The notes under the pieces were generated by a model. It was not told the origin of the DNA, ran no database searches, and saw only the letters and a program-made list of their open reading frames with translations. Positions 34,378 to 43,216 of a DNA stretch of 64,000 bases are shown here, one piece after another. A program made the position numbers and the translations under genes. Source of the DNA: Chania fonticola_B. Its GTDB lineage: Bacteria > Pseudomonadota > Gammaproteobacteria > Enterobacterales > Enterobacteriaceae. Where the stretch lies: the NCBI RefSeq assembly GCF_048537545.1, contig NZ_CP183218.1; one strand, 5' to 3'. Position 1 is the stretch's first letter, and each line of letters starts with the position of its first letter.

Positions 34378-35091
34378 TTAGTCCAACTTCACGCCGATAC
34401 GGCGAGCAACTTCTTCGTAGGCTTCAATCAGGCCACCCAGGCTCTGGCGGAAGCGATCCTTGTCCATCTTGGCCAGGGTATTCTTGTCCCACAGGCGGCT
34501 ACCGTCCGGGGAGAACTCATCGCCCAGCACCACTTCACCGTTGAACAGGCCGAACTCCAGTTTGAAATCGACCAGGATCAGGCCCGCATCGTCAAACAGC
34601 TTGCTCAGCACGTCGTTAGCCATATAGCTAAGCTCGCGCATGCGCGCCAGATGCTCTTTGCTCACCCAGCCGAAGGTTTCGCAATAGGATTCGTTCACCA
34701 TTGGGTCGTGCATCGCGTCGTTCTTCAGGAACAGATCAAACAGCGGCGGGTTCAGCGGCAAACCTTCTTCGATCCCCAAGCGCTTGACCAAAGAGCCTGC
34801 GGCACGGTTACGGATCACGCACTCAACCGGTACCATCTCCAGCTTTTTCACCAGCACTTCGTTGTCTGACAGCAGGCGTTCCATCTGCGTTGGGATACCG
34901 GCCTCTTCCAGCTTGCTCATAATGAAATGGTTGAACTTGTTGTTCACCATCCCTTTACGATCGAACTGCTCAATGCGCTGACCATCCAGTGCTGACGTAT
35001 CGTTACGGAATTCCAACACCAGCAGATCCGGGTTTTCGGTGGTGTAGACGGTTTTTGCCTTGCCGCGATACAGTTCAGCTAGCTTTTGCAT
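34378..35091 (-). CDS. purC: SAICAR synthetase PurC
   Basis: A 237-residue enzyme, same length as E. coli PurC. It joins aspartate to CAIR with ATP in step 8 of purine synthesis. ELYRGKAKTVYTT at the N-terminus, VECVIRNRAAGSLVKRLG and LILVDFKLEFGL are the family signatures. It has its own promoter region with a PurR-like box at 35203-35218. It sits after bamC-dapA on the same strand, as in E. coli, separated by a terminator. Confidence 0.97.
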   Translation of the reverse strand: MQKLAELYRGKAKTVYTTENPDLLVLEFRNDTSALDGQRIEQFDRKGMVNNKFNHFIMSKLEEAGIPTQMERLLSDNEVLVKKLEMVPVECVIRNRAAGSLVKRLGIEEGLPLNPPLFDLFLKNDAMHDPMVNESYCETFGWVSKEHLARMRELSYMANDVLSKLFDDAGLILVDFKLEFGLFNGEVVLGDEFSPDGSRLWDKNTLAKMDKDRFRQSLGGLIEAYEEVARRIGVKLD

Positions 35092-35202
35092 CTTAACTTA
35101 CTCCAATGAGATGGTACCTTCCGGCTGCCTGGCAGCCTACTGGGCACAAAATTGACCTGATAAGTTCTTTGGTTTGCTGATAACTATTGTGCCAAATCTG
35201 CG

Positions 35203-35218
35203 ACGCAAACGATACCGT
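35203..35218 (-). promoter_or_regulatory. PurR box upstream of purC
   Basis: ACGCAAACGATACCGT matches the PurR operator pattern ANGCAANCGNTTNCNT with one mismatch among defined bases. It is 112 bp upstream of the purC ATG, where purine repression is expected. Confidence 0.72.
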
Positions 35219-35223
35219 ATCAG

Positions 35224-35249
35224 CAAAACAAAAAGGGGCCGCAGCCCCT
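35224..35249 (-). terminator. intrinsic terminator after bamC
   Basis: On the minus strand AGGGGC-TGCG-GCCCCT (35249-35234) is followed by TTTTGTTTTG. It ends the dapA-bamC transcript 9 bp past the bamC stop and insulates purC. Confidence 0.88.
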
Positions 35250-35257
35250 AGATGTAG

Positions 35258-36310
35258 TTATTTCACGCTGGTTTTACTGAAAGCCGTCTGGAGCACCGCT
35301 ACCAGCGCATCGTTCTGCGACTGGGTCAACGGCTTACCTTTGGAATCGATAAATTGCAAACTGGTACGGTTATTCAAATCACCGACCTGCAGTTTGTAAT
35401 CGCCTTCTTTCAGTTCAGGATCTTTGGCGCCCAACGCATCCCAATCACTGCTGCTCAGGGATTTGTAGGTTACGGCGACGCTACCCTGCGGACGGCTGCG
35501 GTCACCCACTTTCATCCCCAGTTTTTCCAGTGCCGGTGGCAAACGATCCCACACTACCGTGTACGGCGCACGCACGATCAGCGTTGGCAGGCCGGTGTCA
35601 TCCGCACCGCTCTGCACGTCCAACACACCAACACGGTTGGCGGACTGGCTGCTCGACAGGTTGTCCTGCTTGTCCAGGCCTTCAACGATGGTGTTCATCA
35701 TCATACCGTTGTAGCGCTGAACTTCAGATGGATCGGTAACCTTGTCGGTTTTCCCCTGCTGGCGCAGTTCGAGGGTTTTCACTACCAACGCTTGCTGATA
35801 ACCCTGTTTCTGTACCGTGATCTGGTAGCAGCCTTCGTACTGGTTGTCTTCATCCAGACGGTTCCACTTCACCCAGTCGGTAGTCAGCGTTTGGCTGGCA
35901 TCCGTACGTGAGGCGATCGGAATGTTTTTGCTCTGCAACAGGCTGGCTACGCGGGACCACAGGTTATCGTTCTGCGGGCTGCTTTCCAGCAGCAGCGTGC
36001 CGCTGTCACCGGCATATTGACCGCGGGAACCGCTCAGCAGTGCCAGCGGCTGTACCGGTGGCCGGATATCCAGTTGCTTGCCAACAGCGCCTTTCTGCGC
36101 GTTTGCCGGAACTTCATAATTACCAGTTTGTACCGGCAGGATCAGGCCGGACGGCGCGCTCAGCGGTTTGAGCGGTGCGGCGTCAAGATAGGCCTCATCG
36201 CCGCTAACCTGGCGTTTGTAGCGCTGATCGGTAGAACAAGCCGCCAGCGTCATCACCAGCGCTAATCCCACGACCGTTGCTAGCGTCGACTTTTGCAATG
36301 AATAAGCCAT
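35258..36310 (-). CDS. bamC: outer-membrane assembly lipoprotein BamC
   Basis: A 350-residue lipoprotein of the BAM complex, which folds beta-barrel proteins into the outer membrane. The signal peptide ends in the lipobox LAAC with the lipidated Cys near residue 24; serine at +2 agrees with outer-membrane sorting. The N-terminal unstructured part (CSTDQRYKRQVSGDEAYLD) binds BamD, followed by two helix-grip domains. The ATG at 36310 has GGGAG 5 bases upstream; the TTG just before it is rejected. It follows dapA by 16 bp in one operon, as in E. coli. Confidence 0.96.
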   Translation of the reverse strand: MAYSLQKSTLATVVGLALVMTLAACSTDQRYKRQVSGDEAYLDAAPLKPLSAPSGLILPVQTGNYEVPANAQKGAVGKQLDIRPPVQPLALLSGSRGQYAGDSGTLLLESSPQNDNLWSRVASLLQSKNIPIASRTDASQTLTTDWVKWNRLDEDNQYEGCYQITVQKQGYQQALVVKTLELRQQGKTDKVTDPSEVQRYNGMMMNTIVEGLDKQDNLSSSQSANRVGVLDVQSGADDTGLPTLIVRAPYTVVWDRLPPALEKLGMKVGDRSRPQGSVAVTYKSLSSSDWDALGAKDPELKEGDYKLQVGDLNNRTSLQFIDSKGKPLTQSQNDALVAVLQTAFSKTSVK

Positions 36311-36326
36311 CAAATCTCCCTAAGAG

Positions 36327-37208
36327 TTACAGCAAACCGGCGCTTTTCAACGCACGCTCCACGACAGGACGGGCAGCGTCGGTCAACGGCGTCATAGGCA
36401 GACGCATCGTATCGGTTGCCATCAATCCCAATGCCTTACAGGCCCATTTCACCGGAATTGGGTTTGCTTCTACGAACAAATCCTGATGCAAAGGCATCAA
36501 GCGCTGATTCAAACGGCGGGCTTCGGCAAAATTGCCTTGCGCCGCCAGGCGGCAAAGTTCGACCATTTCACGCGCAGCCACGTTGGCCGTCACGGAAATC
36601 ACCCCTTTGCCACCCAGTTGCATGAAGTCCAGACCGCTGGCGTCGTCGCCGCTCAGCAAAATGAAGTCTTCATCATCAACCAGCACTTGGATCTGACTAA
36701 CACGACTTAAGTTCCCTGTTGCCTCTTTAACGGCAACAATATTCTTAATTTTGGCCAAACGAGCGATGGTTGGCGGCAGCATGTCACAACCGGTACGTGA
36801 AGGCACGTTATAGAGGATCTGCGGCAGATCGGTGCTTTCGGCAATGGCTTTGAAATGCTGGTACAGGCCTTCCTGGGTCGGTCTGTTGTAGTAAGGCGTG
36901 ACCGACAGGCAGCCCACGACACCGGTATTGCTGAAACGCTGCGTCAGTGAGATAGCCTCGCTGGTGGCGTTGGCACCGGTACCGGCGATCACCGGAATAC
37001 GGCCTGCGGCCAGTTCCAGCGTCTGCAAGACCACGTCCACATGTTCGTCATGGGGCAGCGTGGCGGACTCGCCGGTAGTTCCTACGGAAACGATCGCCGC
37101 AGTCCCACTGGCTACATGATAATCAATCAGTTTTTTTAGGCTCGCACGATCGACAGCACCTTTGGTGTCCATCGGCGTAACCAGTGCAACAATACTTCCC
37201 GTAAACAT
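36327..37208 (-). CDS. dapA: 4-hydroxy-tetrahydrodipicolinate synthase DapA
   Basis: A 293-residue class I aldolase that condenses pyruvate and aspartate semialdehyde in lysine/diaminopimelate synthesis. GTTGESATLPHDEH is the family signature 1, and the Schiff-base lysine is in IVAVKEATGN. YNVPSRTGCDM holds the active-site Tyr and Arg. It is first of the dapA-bamC operon and divergent from gcvR across about 145 bp. Confidence 0.97.
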   Translation of the reverse strand: MFTGSIVALVTPMDTKGAVDRASLKKLIDYHVASGTAAIVSVGTTGESATLPHDEHVDVVLQTLELAAGRIPVIAGTGANATSEAISLTQRFSNTGVVGCLSVTPYYNRPTQEGLYQHFKAIAESTDLPQILYNVPSRTGCDMLPPTIARLAKIKNIVAVKEATGNLSRVSQIQVLVDDEDFILLSGDDASGLDFMQLGGKGVISVTANVAAREMVELCRLAAQGNFAEARRLNQRLMPLHQDLFVEANPIPVKWACKALGLMATDTMRLPMTPLTDAARPVVERALKSAGLL

Positions 37209-37352
37209 TGGCCGTCCCCTTCACAAACAAGTCACCCATGGTACTTTTGTCACCTATCCAAAAGCAAGCAAACAACGTGTCTAAGCGCTTGGCAGGCGGT
37301 TTTTTTTATGTTTACCTTGGTAACCCCATTCAGCACGACAGGAAGCTGCATT

Positions 37353-37922
37353 TTGCCTAAGCCTGATGAACACTATCTGGTGATCACCGCACTGGGCGCC
37401 GATCGCCCCGGTATCGTCAACGCCATCACCCGCCACGTCAGTAGCTGCGGGTGCAATATCGAAGATAGCCGTCTGGCCATGCTGGGTGAAGAGTTCACCT
37501 TCATCATGCTGCTTTCAGGTAGCTGGAACGCGATTACCCTGATCGAATCCACTTTGCCGCAAAAAGGCGCCGAGCTGGATTTACTGATCGTGATGAAACG
37601 CACAAACTCGCAAGAAAGACCGCCAATGCCAGCTACAGTGTGGGTACAGGTTGAGGTAAAAGACTCCCCGCATATCATCGAGCGGTTTACCGGCCTGTTT
37701 GATTCGAGCCAGATGAACATTGCCGAGCTGGTGTCACGGACTCAGCCAGCACAGGGGGATCAGCCCTCCCAGCTCTATATCCAGATCACCGCCCACAGTT
37801 CCGGTGGCCAGGATGCAACAAATATTGAACAAGCCTTTTATCGCCTATGTACAGAATTGAATGCGCAAGGCAGTATTAGCGTGGTGAACTATCCACAGCA
37901 TGATGAGAGAGATGGAGAGTAG
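37353..37922 (+). CDS. gcvR: glycine cleavage system transcriptional repressor GcvR
   Basis: A protein of about 189 residues with two ACT-like domains. GcvR binds glycine-free GcvA and blocks activation of the gcvTHP operon. HYLVITALGADRPGIVNAIT and VSSCGCNIEDSRLAMLGEEF are near-identical to E. coli. The start is a choice: TTG at 37353 with AGGAA 8 bases upstream gives the E. coli length (190), while an ATG at 37308 would add 15 residues with no family support. It is followed by bcp after 2 bp, as in E. coli. Confidence 0.93.
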   Translation: MPKPDEHYLVITALGADRPGIVNAITRHVSSCGCNIEDSRLAMLGEEFTFIMLLSGSWNAITLIESTLPQKGAELDLLIVMKRTNSQERPPMPATVWVQVEVKDSPHIIERFTGLFDSSQMNIAELVSRTQPAQGDQPSQLYIQITAHSSGGQDATNIEQAFYRLCTELNAQGSISVVNYPQHDERDGE

Positions 37923-37924
37923 TT

Positions 37925-38389
37925 ATGAGCCCATTGAAAGCCGGTGATACAGCGCCGAAATTTAGTTTACTCGACCAGGATGGCGAGGAAATTAATTTGG
38001 CCGACTTCCAGGGACAACGAGTACTGGTTTATTTTTATCCCAAAGCCATGACGCCAGGTTGCACCGTGCAAGCCTGTGGGTTACGGGACAACATGGATGA
38101 ATTGAAAAAAGCGGGCGTCGAAGTGCTGGGTATCAGCACCGATAAACCCGAAAAGCTCTCGCGTTTTGTTGAGAAAGAACTGCTCAATTTCACGCTGCTA
38201 TCCGACGAAGATCATCAGGTAGCTCAGCAGTTTGGCGTTTGGGGCGAGAAAACCTTCATGGGCAAAACCTATGACGGCATTCACCGTATCAGTTTCCTGA
38301 TCGGCACCGACGGCAAGGTTGAAAAAGTGTTCGATGATTTCAAGACCACCAATCACCACGAAATCGTTCTGAACTACCTGCAGCAGTAA
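37925..38389 (+). CDS. bcp: thioredoxin-dependent thiol peroxidase Bcp
   Basis: A 154-residue atypical two-cysteine peroxiredoxin. The peroxidatic Cys46 and resolving Cys51 are in TPGCTVQACGLRDN; the fold block PKFSLLDQDGEEINL precedes. It reduces hydrogen peroxide and lipid hydroperoxides in the cytoplasm with thioredoxin. It is co-transcribed with gcvR, and a strong terminator follows. Confidence 0.97.
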   Translation: MSPLKAGDTAPKFSLLDQDGEEINLADFQGQRVLVYFYPKAMTPGCTVQACGLRDNMDELKKAGVEVLGISTDKPEKLSRFVEKELLNFTLLSDEDHQVAQQFGVWGEKTFMGKTYDGIHRISFLIGTDGKVEKVFDDFKTTNHHEIVLNYLQQ

Positions 38390-38394
38390 AGGGT

Positions 38395-38430
38395 AAAGCG
38401 CAGCAACATGAGTTGCTGCGCTTTATTTTT
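38395..38430. terminator. terminator between convergent bcp and perM
   Basis: AAAGCGCAGCAAC (38395-38407) pairs with GTTGCTGCGCTTT (38412-38424) around ATGA, a 13-bp perfect stem, followed by ATTTTT. The A-rich 5' flank lets it act on perM as well. Confidence 0.9.
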
Positions 38431-38431
38431 C

Positions 38432-39508
38432 TCACTTCACCTCATCCCCCACATCCACCAGCATGTCATCCGGCCAGGCGTGGATCACGGCTTTCACCAG
38501 CGTCGCTAACGGGATGGCGAAGAATACGCCCCAGAACCCCCACAGGCCGCCGAAGATAATCACCGAGAGTATGATCACCAGCGGATGCAGGTTGACCGCC
38601 TCGGAGAACAAGATCGGCACCAGCAGGTTGCCATCCAACCCTTGCACCACCAGATAAGCGATAATCAGCGTCCAGAAGTCGGCACCAATGCCCCACTGGA
38701 ACATCGCCACCACCACCACCGGGATCGTCACCAGCACCGCGCCGATGTAAGGGATCAGCACCGAAAGGCCGACCAACACCGCCAATAACAGGGAATAACG
38801 CATATCCAGGATGAAGAACACCAGATAGGTCGCCACCCCGACGATCACCATCTCCAGCACCTTGCCGCGAATATAGTTGGTGATCTGTTGGTTCATCTCG
38901 ACCCATACCTGCCCTGCCAACCCACGGTTGCGCGGCAGCACGCGGCGCACCGCATTGATCATCTGCTCTTTGTCCTTCAGCAGGAAGAACGCCATCAACG
39001 GGACCAGGATCAGATAGATGGCCAGCGTCAGCAGCCCAACCAGTGAGGCCAGCGAGAATTTCACCACCGACTCACCCATGCCCGACAGACGCTCACGCAG
39101 GTTCTGCGCCATCATATCAATGATACCTGCATCCACCAGCGCCGGATAGCGTGTCGGCAAGGTCGCCGCATAGTTGTAGAACTGATTGAGCATGCCCGGT
39201 AAATCGGTCATCAGGTTGATGCCCTGCTGCCAGGCGGTTGGCGCGACCACGAAGACCAACAGCATGGCAATACCGCCAAACACGATCAGCATGATACTTG
39301 CCGCCCAGGTGCGCGAACATCCCAGACGCTGAAGGCGAGCGGTAGGCCACTCCAGCAGGTAAGCAAGCACTAGCGCCACCAGCAAGGGGGTCAAGATACC
39401 GTGAAAAAAATAAAGGATGCAGAACCCGGCAACCAGGATCACCAGCAACGCAATAGCTTGTGGATCGGTGAAACGACGTCGGTACCACTGTAATAACAAC
39501 TCCAACAT
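38432..39508 (-). CDS. perM: AI-2E-family membrane permease PerM
   Basis: A 358-residue membrane protein with about 8 TM segments, of the AI-2E exporter/PerM family. Typical blocks are HGILTPLLVALVLAYLLEWP near the N-terminus and PYIGAVLVTIPVV and LVPILFSEAVNLHPLVIILS in the second half. The substrate of PerM is not established. It is convergent with bcp and divergent from bepA, the same arrangement as in E. coli apart from the genes lost between bcp and perM. Confidence 0.93.
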   Translation of the reverse strand: MLELLLQWYRRRFTDPQAIALLVILVAGFCILYFFHGILTPLLVALVLAYLLEWPTARLQRLGCSRTWAASIMLIVFGGIAMLLVFVVAPTAWQQGINLMTDLPGMLNQFYNYAATLPTRYPALVDAGIIDMMAQNLRERLSGMGESVVKFSLASLVGLLTLAIYLILVPLMAFFLLKDKEQMINAVRRVLPRNRGLAGQVWVEMNQQITNYIRGKVLEMVIVGVATYLVFFILDMRYSLLLAVLVGLSVLIPYIGAVLVTIPVVVVAMFQWGIGADFWTLIIAYLVVQGLDGNLLVPILFSEAVNLHPLVIILSVIIFGGLWGFWGVFFAIPLATLVKAVIHAWPDDMLVDVGDEVK

Positions 39509-39751
39509 CAGAGATTGCTCCTTATTCCATCAATGGGGGTGAGGCTCGCCAGTCCCTATGCGGCCGAGCAGATATGACATGATTTTTAGATAATTTTAGC
39601 CCGGTTATCACCGTGCAGACGTTTCAATGTGGGTTGTGGCTGGCTATGATGTGATAACGTTTGCCGCTCAGGCGCACGATCCCCTGAAAATGCATTTTTG
39701 TGAGCCAACGCACTTTCGCGCTGATTGTACTGGAGAGTCTGGCACGGAAGA

Positions 39752-39779
39752 AGAACTCTTATCTGATACTGACGTCTTA
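39752..39779 (+). promoter_or_regulatory. sigma-E-type promoter before bepA
   Basis: AGAACTC (39752-39758), a 15-bp spacer and GTCTTA (39774-39779) match the sigma-E pattern GGAACTT-N15/16-GTCTAA in 10 of 13 bases with ideal spacing. The predicted start lies about 27 bp before the bepA ATG. bepA belongs to the sigma-E envelope-stress regulon in E. coli. Confidence 0.65.
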
Positions 39780-39811
39780 CTTGATGACTTTATTGAGGGA
39801 ATGACCTGACT

Positions 39812-41281
39812 ATGACCATCCGGTTGACTAAAACAGCGTTAACAGTCCTGCTGCTCGGCTCACTTTGCACCTCTGCGTTGGCGCCGGTTAACGCCCAAAC
39901 GCAAGACCAACTGCCGGATATGGGGACTTCCGCGGGGGGGACGTTGAGCATCGGCCAGGAACTGACCATGGGCGATTTTTACGTGCGGCAGCTACGCGCA
40001 AGCGCCCCGTTGATCAACGATCCGCTATTGACCCAATATATCAACCAGTTGGGTAACCGGCTGGTCGCCAGCGCCTATTCGGTGCGCACCCCGTTCCACT
40101 TCTTTCTAGTCCGTAACGACGAGATCAACGCCTTTGCCTTCTTCGGCGGCAACGTGGTGCTGCACTCGGCCCTGTTCCGTGAAACCGACAACGAGAGCCA
40201 ACTGGCCTCGGTCCTGGCGCACGAAATCTCACACGTGACCCAGCGCCATCTGGCCCGCGCAATGGAAGACCAGCAACGCAACGCACCACTGACCTGGGTG
40301 GGCGCACTGGGCTCTATCCTGCTGGCGATGGCCAACCCAACCATGGGCATGGCGGCGCTGAGCGGTACGCTGGCGGGAACGCAGCAGGGGATGATCAGCT
40401 TCACCCAGGCAAATGAACAAGAGGCCGACCGTATCGGTATTCAGGTATTGCAGCGCGCCGGGTTCGATCCCGAAGCGATGCCAGACTTCTTGCAAAGGCT
40501 GGCCGATCAGTCCCGCTATGCCTCAAAACCACCGGAAATGCTGCTGACGCACCCATTGCCAGACAGCCGGCTTTCGGACGCCCGCAACCGCGCCAACCAA
40601 ATGCCGCGCCATCTGGTGCAATCCAGCCAAGACTATCTGCTAGCAAGGGTACGTACGCTGGGCATGTACAGCTCGGAAGGCTATGGTCTGAGCGAAGACC
40701 TGCTGAACACTTACAGCAAAGGCAACATTCGCGAGCAAATAGCCGCCAAATATGGCCGGGCGATCCTGTTCTATGAAGCCAAGAAATACGACGAAGCGCG
40801 CAATCTTATTCAGCCGCTGCTGGCAAAGGATCCGAAAAACGTCTGGCTGCTGGATCTGCTGACCGACATCGATCTGGGTCAGAATAAGGCCGCTCAGGCC
40901 ATTGCTCGCCTTGAGGCGGTCAATGCGGCGCAAAGCAATAACCCGGTGTTGCTGCTCAATCTGGCAAACGCCTACGTTGAGGGTAATCAACCCGCTCAAG
41001 CGTCAAAAATCCTCAACCGATATACCTTTGCCCATCCGGACGATCCGAACGGCTGGGATCTGTTGGCTCAGGCCAGTGCCGCCCAAGGTCTACGCGATGA
41101 AGAACTTTCCGCCCGGGCAGAAAGCCTGGCGCTGGCAGGCCGTCTGGATCAGGCGATCGGTTTACTCAGCAACGCCAGCTCATTACAAAAACTGGGCAGC
41201 CTGAAACAGGCTCGTTATGACGCGCGGATTGACCAACTGCGTCAGTTGCAAAGAACCTTCAGCAAGTTCCAACGCACTTGA
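39812..41281 (+). CDS. bepA: periplasmic chaperone/metalloprotease BepA
   Basis: A 489-residue M48 metallopeptidase with TPR repeats that helps assemble or degrades outer-membrane proteins such as LptD. The signal peptide ends near VNAQ (residue 29). The zinc site is H137-E138-x-x-H141 (AHEISHVTQRH), with the third ligand about E204 in NEQEADRIG. TPR-like helices occupy about residues 310-480. GAGGGA lies 11 bases before the ATG. A sigma-E-type promoter precedes, and yfgD follows 22 bp later. Confidence 0.96.
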   Translation: MTIRLTKTALTVLLLGSLCTSALAPVNAQTQDQLPDMGTSAGGTLSIGQELTMGDFYVRQLRASAPLINDPLLTQYINQLGNRLVASAYSVRTPFHFFLVRNDEINAFAFFGGNVVLHSALFRETDNESQLASVLAHEISHVTQRHLARAMEDQQRNAPLTWVGALGSILLAMANPTMGMAALSGTLAGTQQGMISFTQANEQEADRIGIQVLQRAGFDPEAMPDFLQRLADQSRYASKPPEMLLTHPLPDSRLSDARNRANQMPRHLVQSSQDYLLARVRTLGMYSSEGYGLSEDLLNTYSKGNIREQIAAKYGRAILFYEAKKYDEARNLIQPLLAKDPKNVWLLDLLTDIDLGQNKAAQAIARLEAVNAAQSNNPVLLLNLANAYVEGNQPAQASKILNRYTFAHPDDPNGWDLLAQASAAQGLRDEELSARAESLALAGRLDQAIGLLSNASSLQKLGSLKQARYDARIDQLRQLQRTFSKFQRT

Positions 41282-41303
41282 TTTGAACAAGGAAAGAGAA
41301 AAA

Positions 41304-41657
41304 ATGAAAAACGTCACTATTTATCACAACCCACGCTGCTCGAAGAGCCGTGAGACGCTGGCACTGCTGGAACAGCATGGCGTTGAACCGCAGGTGGTGC
41401 TGTATCTGGATACGCCGCCTTCCGTCGCCGAGCTGAAAAAGCTGTTGCAAGAACTCGGTTTCACTTCGGCCCGCGAATTGATGCGCAAGAAAGAAGATCT
41501 CTACAAGGAACTGAAACTGGCGGATGACACCCTGAGCGAAGAGCAACTGCTGCAAGCGATGGTGAGCAATCCGAAACTGATCGAACGCCCAATAGTGGTC
41601 AAAGGCAGCAAAGCCCGCATCGGCAGACCACCGGAGCAGGTGCTGGAGATCCTGTGA
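41304..41657 (+). CDS. yfgD: ArsC-family arsenate reductase-like protein YfgD
   Basis: A 117-residue glutaredoxin-type ArsC homologue. YHNPRCSKSRETLALLEQHG holds the catalytic cysteine, and RPIVVKGSKARIGRPPEQVL has the arginines that bind the arsenate. No ars operon partners are near; it follows bepA by 22 bp as in E. coli, where its physiological role is not settled. The ATG at 41304 follows GGAAAGAG. The 150 bp to hda show no gene. Confidence 0.93.
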   Translation: MKNVTIYHNPRCSKSRETLALLEQHGVEPQVVLYLDTPPSVAELKKLLQELGFTSARELMRKKEDLYKELKLADDTLSEEQLLQAMVSNPKLIERPIVVKGSKARIGRPPEQVLEIL

Positions 41658-41807
41658 CAGCAAGCCGGGCGATTATCAGCGCGTTGGCCGCACAGGACAG
41701 CGACGCCGCAGCTAGTGCTGCACAGGCGCATGTTCTGTCATTCCGCAGTGCGCTGTTACACGAAGGGTGAATAACCTAAAAATGGGTAATGGGGGAGTAG
41801 TGACCCA

Positions 41808-42509
41808 CTACAGCCCCAGAATTTCCTTCACAAACGGAATGGTCAGCTTGCGTTGTGCCGTGATCGACGCGCGATCCAGCTGATCGAGCGTCATAAACAG
41901 CGTGCGCATTTCACGATCCAGGCGCTTGAGCAGGAAACGGCCCACGTCTTCCGGCAGTTCGAAACCACGCAATTTGGCGCGCAGCTGCAACGCCTGTAGT
42001 TTCTCTTCGTCCGACAGTGGCTGTAGCTTGTAGATCTGCCCCCAATCCAGGCGCGAGGCCAGATCCGGCAAATGCAGATTTAGCTGGCGCGGCGGACGAT
42101 CGCCAGTGATAAACAGGCGGGTGCGGCCAGTTTCCAGAATGCGGTTATAGAGATTGAAAATCGCCATTTCCCATTCTTCATCACCGGCAATACACTCGAT
42201 GTTATCAATGCAGACCAACGCCAGCTGTTCCATGCCGTCCAGCACTTCGGGCACAAAATAGGCCCGCTTATCCAGGGGCACATAGCCTACTGCTTCGCCA
42301 CGCTGCGAGAGTTCGGCACAGGCCGCATGCAACAAATGGCTGCGTCCCCCGCCTTCGCGTGACCAGAAATAGATGTAGCTACCATGCTCCTGACGGACTG
42401 CGGATTGGATCGCGGCTAATAAGGATGGGTTCTCACCCGGATAAAAACTGGCAAAAGTTTCATCATCGGGTAGATAAAGTGGCAATGAAAGCTGTGCCGG
42501 CGTATTCAG
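41808..42509 (-). CDS. hda: DnaA regulatory inactivator Hda (CTG start)
   Basis: A 233-residue AAA+ protein that, with the DNA-loaded beta clamp, triggers ATP hydrolysis by DnaA and so limits initiation. The clamp-binding QLSLPL is at the N-terminus; further on, GGGRSHLLHAAC is the Walker A, CIDNIECIAGD the Walker B and LASRLDWG the sensor/arginine-finger region. I start at CTG (42509-42507): the peptide after it is NTPAQLSLPLYLP as in E. coli, GAGG lies 7 bases upstream, and E. coli hda is known to use CTG. The first ATG/GTG/TTG (TTG 42485) would remove the clamp motif. Confidence 0.95.
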   Translation of the reverse strand: MNTPAQLSLPLYLPDDETFASFYPGENPSLLAAIQSAVRQEHGSYIYFWSREGGGRSHLLHAACAELSQRGEAVGYVPLDKRAYFVPEVLDGMEQLALVCIDNIECIAGDEEWEMAIFNLYNRILETGRTRLFITGDRPPRQLNLHLPDLASRLDWGQIYKLQPLSDEEKLQALQLRAKLRGFELPEDVGRFLLKRLDREMRTLFMTLDQLDRASITAQRKLTIPFVKEILGL

Positions 42510-42681
42510 AAAAGCACCTCAACCAAAACTGGCAGGAAAACGCAATGAGTCTACCACAGAAAGCAACCGCTGTTGAACCCGCCATGAGAACAACGCGATT
42601 TAGTTGCCAAATTTGTCTTATACGGCAAAGCTGTTCTAAGATAAGTCGTACAAATTGACGATCACCGAAAGGAGTTAGACC

Positions 42682-43179
42682 GTGAAAGCGTGGAATAAAG
42701 TGCTATTGGCCTCAATGGTAGGTTTACTGCTGGTGGGCTGCGATGATGCCAAGGTCGATTCCCACCTGGATAAGGCCAAAGACAGTGCCGAACAAATGAA
42801 AGATGCGGCGGAAAAGAAAGCGGATCAACTGACCGACGATGCCAAGGCCAAAGCGGAAGAAATCAAGCAGGCTGCAGCGGCTCAGACGGAACAGCTGAAG
42901 GATCAGGCTTCCGCCATTAAAGATGACGCTGCCAAGCAGGCAGATGCCCTCACTGATGAGGCCAAGGCCAAAGCTGCAGCGATCAAACAGGATGCAGACA
43001 AACAAAGCCAGCAGCTGATCGATCAGGCCAAAAACATCAAGGCCGATGCGATTAACGGAGCTAACGATCTGGCACAACAGGCCAAGGCAAAAACCGAACA
43101 GCTCAAGAACAGCATGGACAATAAGGCTCAACAAGCCGACGGTAAAACCGAACAACCGGCCCAGCCTGCCAATCAATAA
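42682..43179 (+). CDS. lipoprotein with 40-residue coiled-coil repeats
   Basis: A 165-residue lipoprotein starting with GTG and a strong AAAGGAG site. The signal peptide ends LLVGC with Cys20 lipidated. Asp21-Asp22 follow, and Asp at +2 is the E. coli Lol-avoidance signal, so inner-membrane retention is likely. The mature part is almost all Ala, Lys, Asp and Gln. It has two tandem 40-residue repeats, residues 47-86 and 87-126, sharing AD-LTD-AKAKA--IKQ, then a partial third copy. The 11-residue rhythm resembles LEA/apolipoprotein-type amphipathic helices. I cannot name a family. It is alone between hda and the AT-rich marT-like block. Confidence 0.85.
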   Translation: MKAWNKVLLASMVGLLLVGCDDAKVDSHLDKAKDSAEQMKDAAEKKADQLTDDAKAKAEEIKQAAAAQTEQLKDQASAIKDDAAKQADALTDEAKAKAAAIKQDADKQSQQLIDQAKNIKADAINGANDLAQQAKAKTEQLKNSMDNKAQQADGKTEQPAQPANQ

Positions 43180-43196
43180 ACAGAGTTGCTCTATAT

Positions 43197-43216
43197 GGGC
43201 GCAGCATGCTGCGCCC
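43197..43216. terminator. GC-rich hairpin after the lipoprotein gene
   Basis: GGGCGCAG-CATG-CTGCGCCC is a perfect 8-bp stem 17 bp past the stop codon. No T-run follows, so termination strength is uncertain. Confidence 0.55.

Noticed and set aside
39627..39809. 60-codon frame ending 2 bp before bepA
   Set aside because: Looked like a leader peptide, but it has no ribosome site and spans the sigma-E-type promoter that would start transcription inside it.
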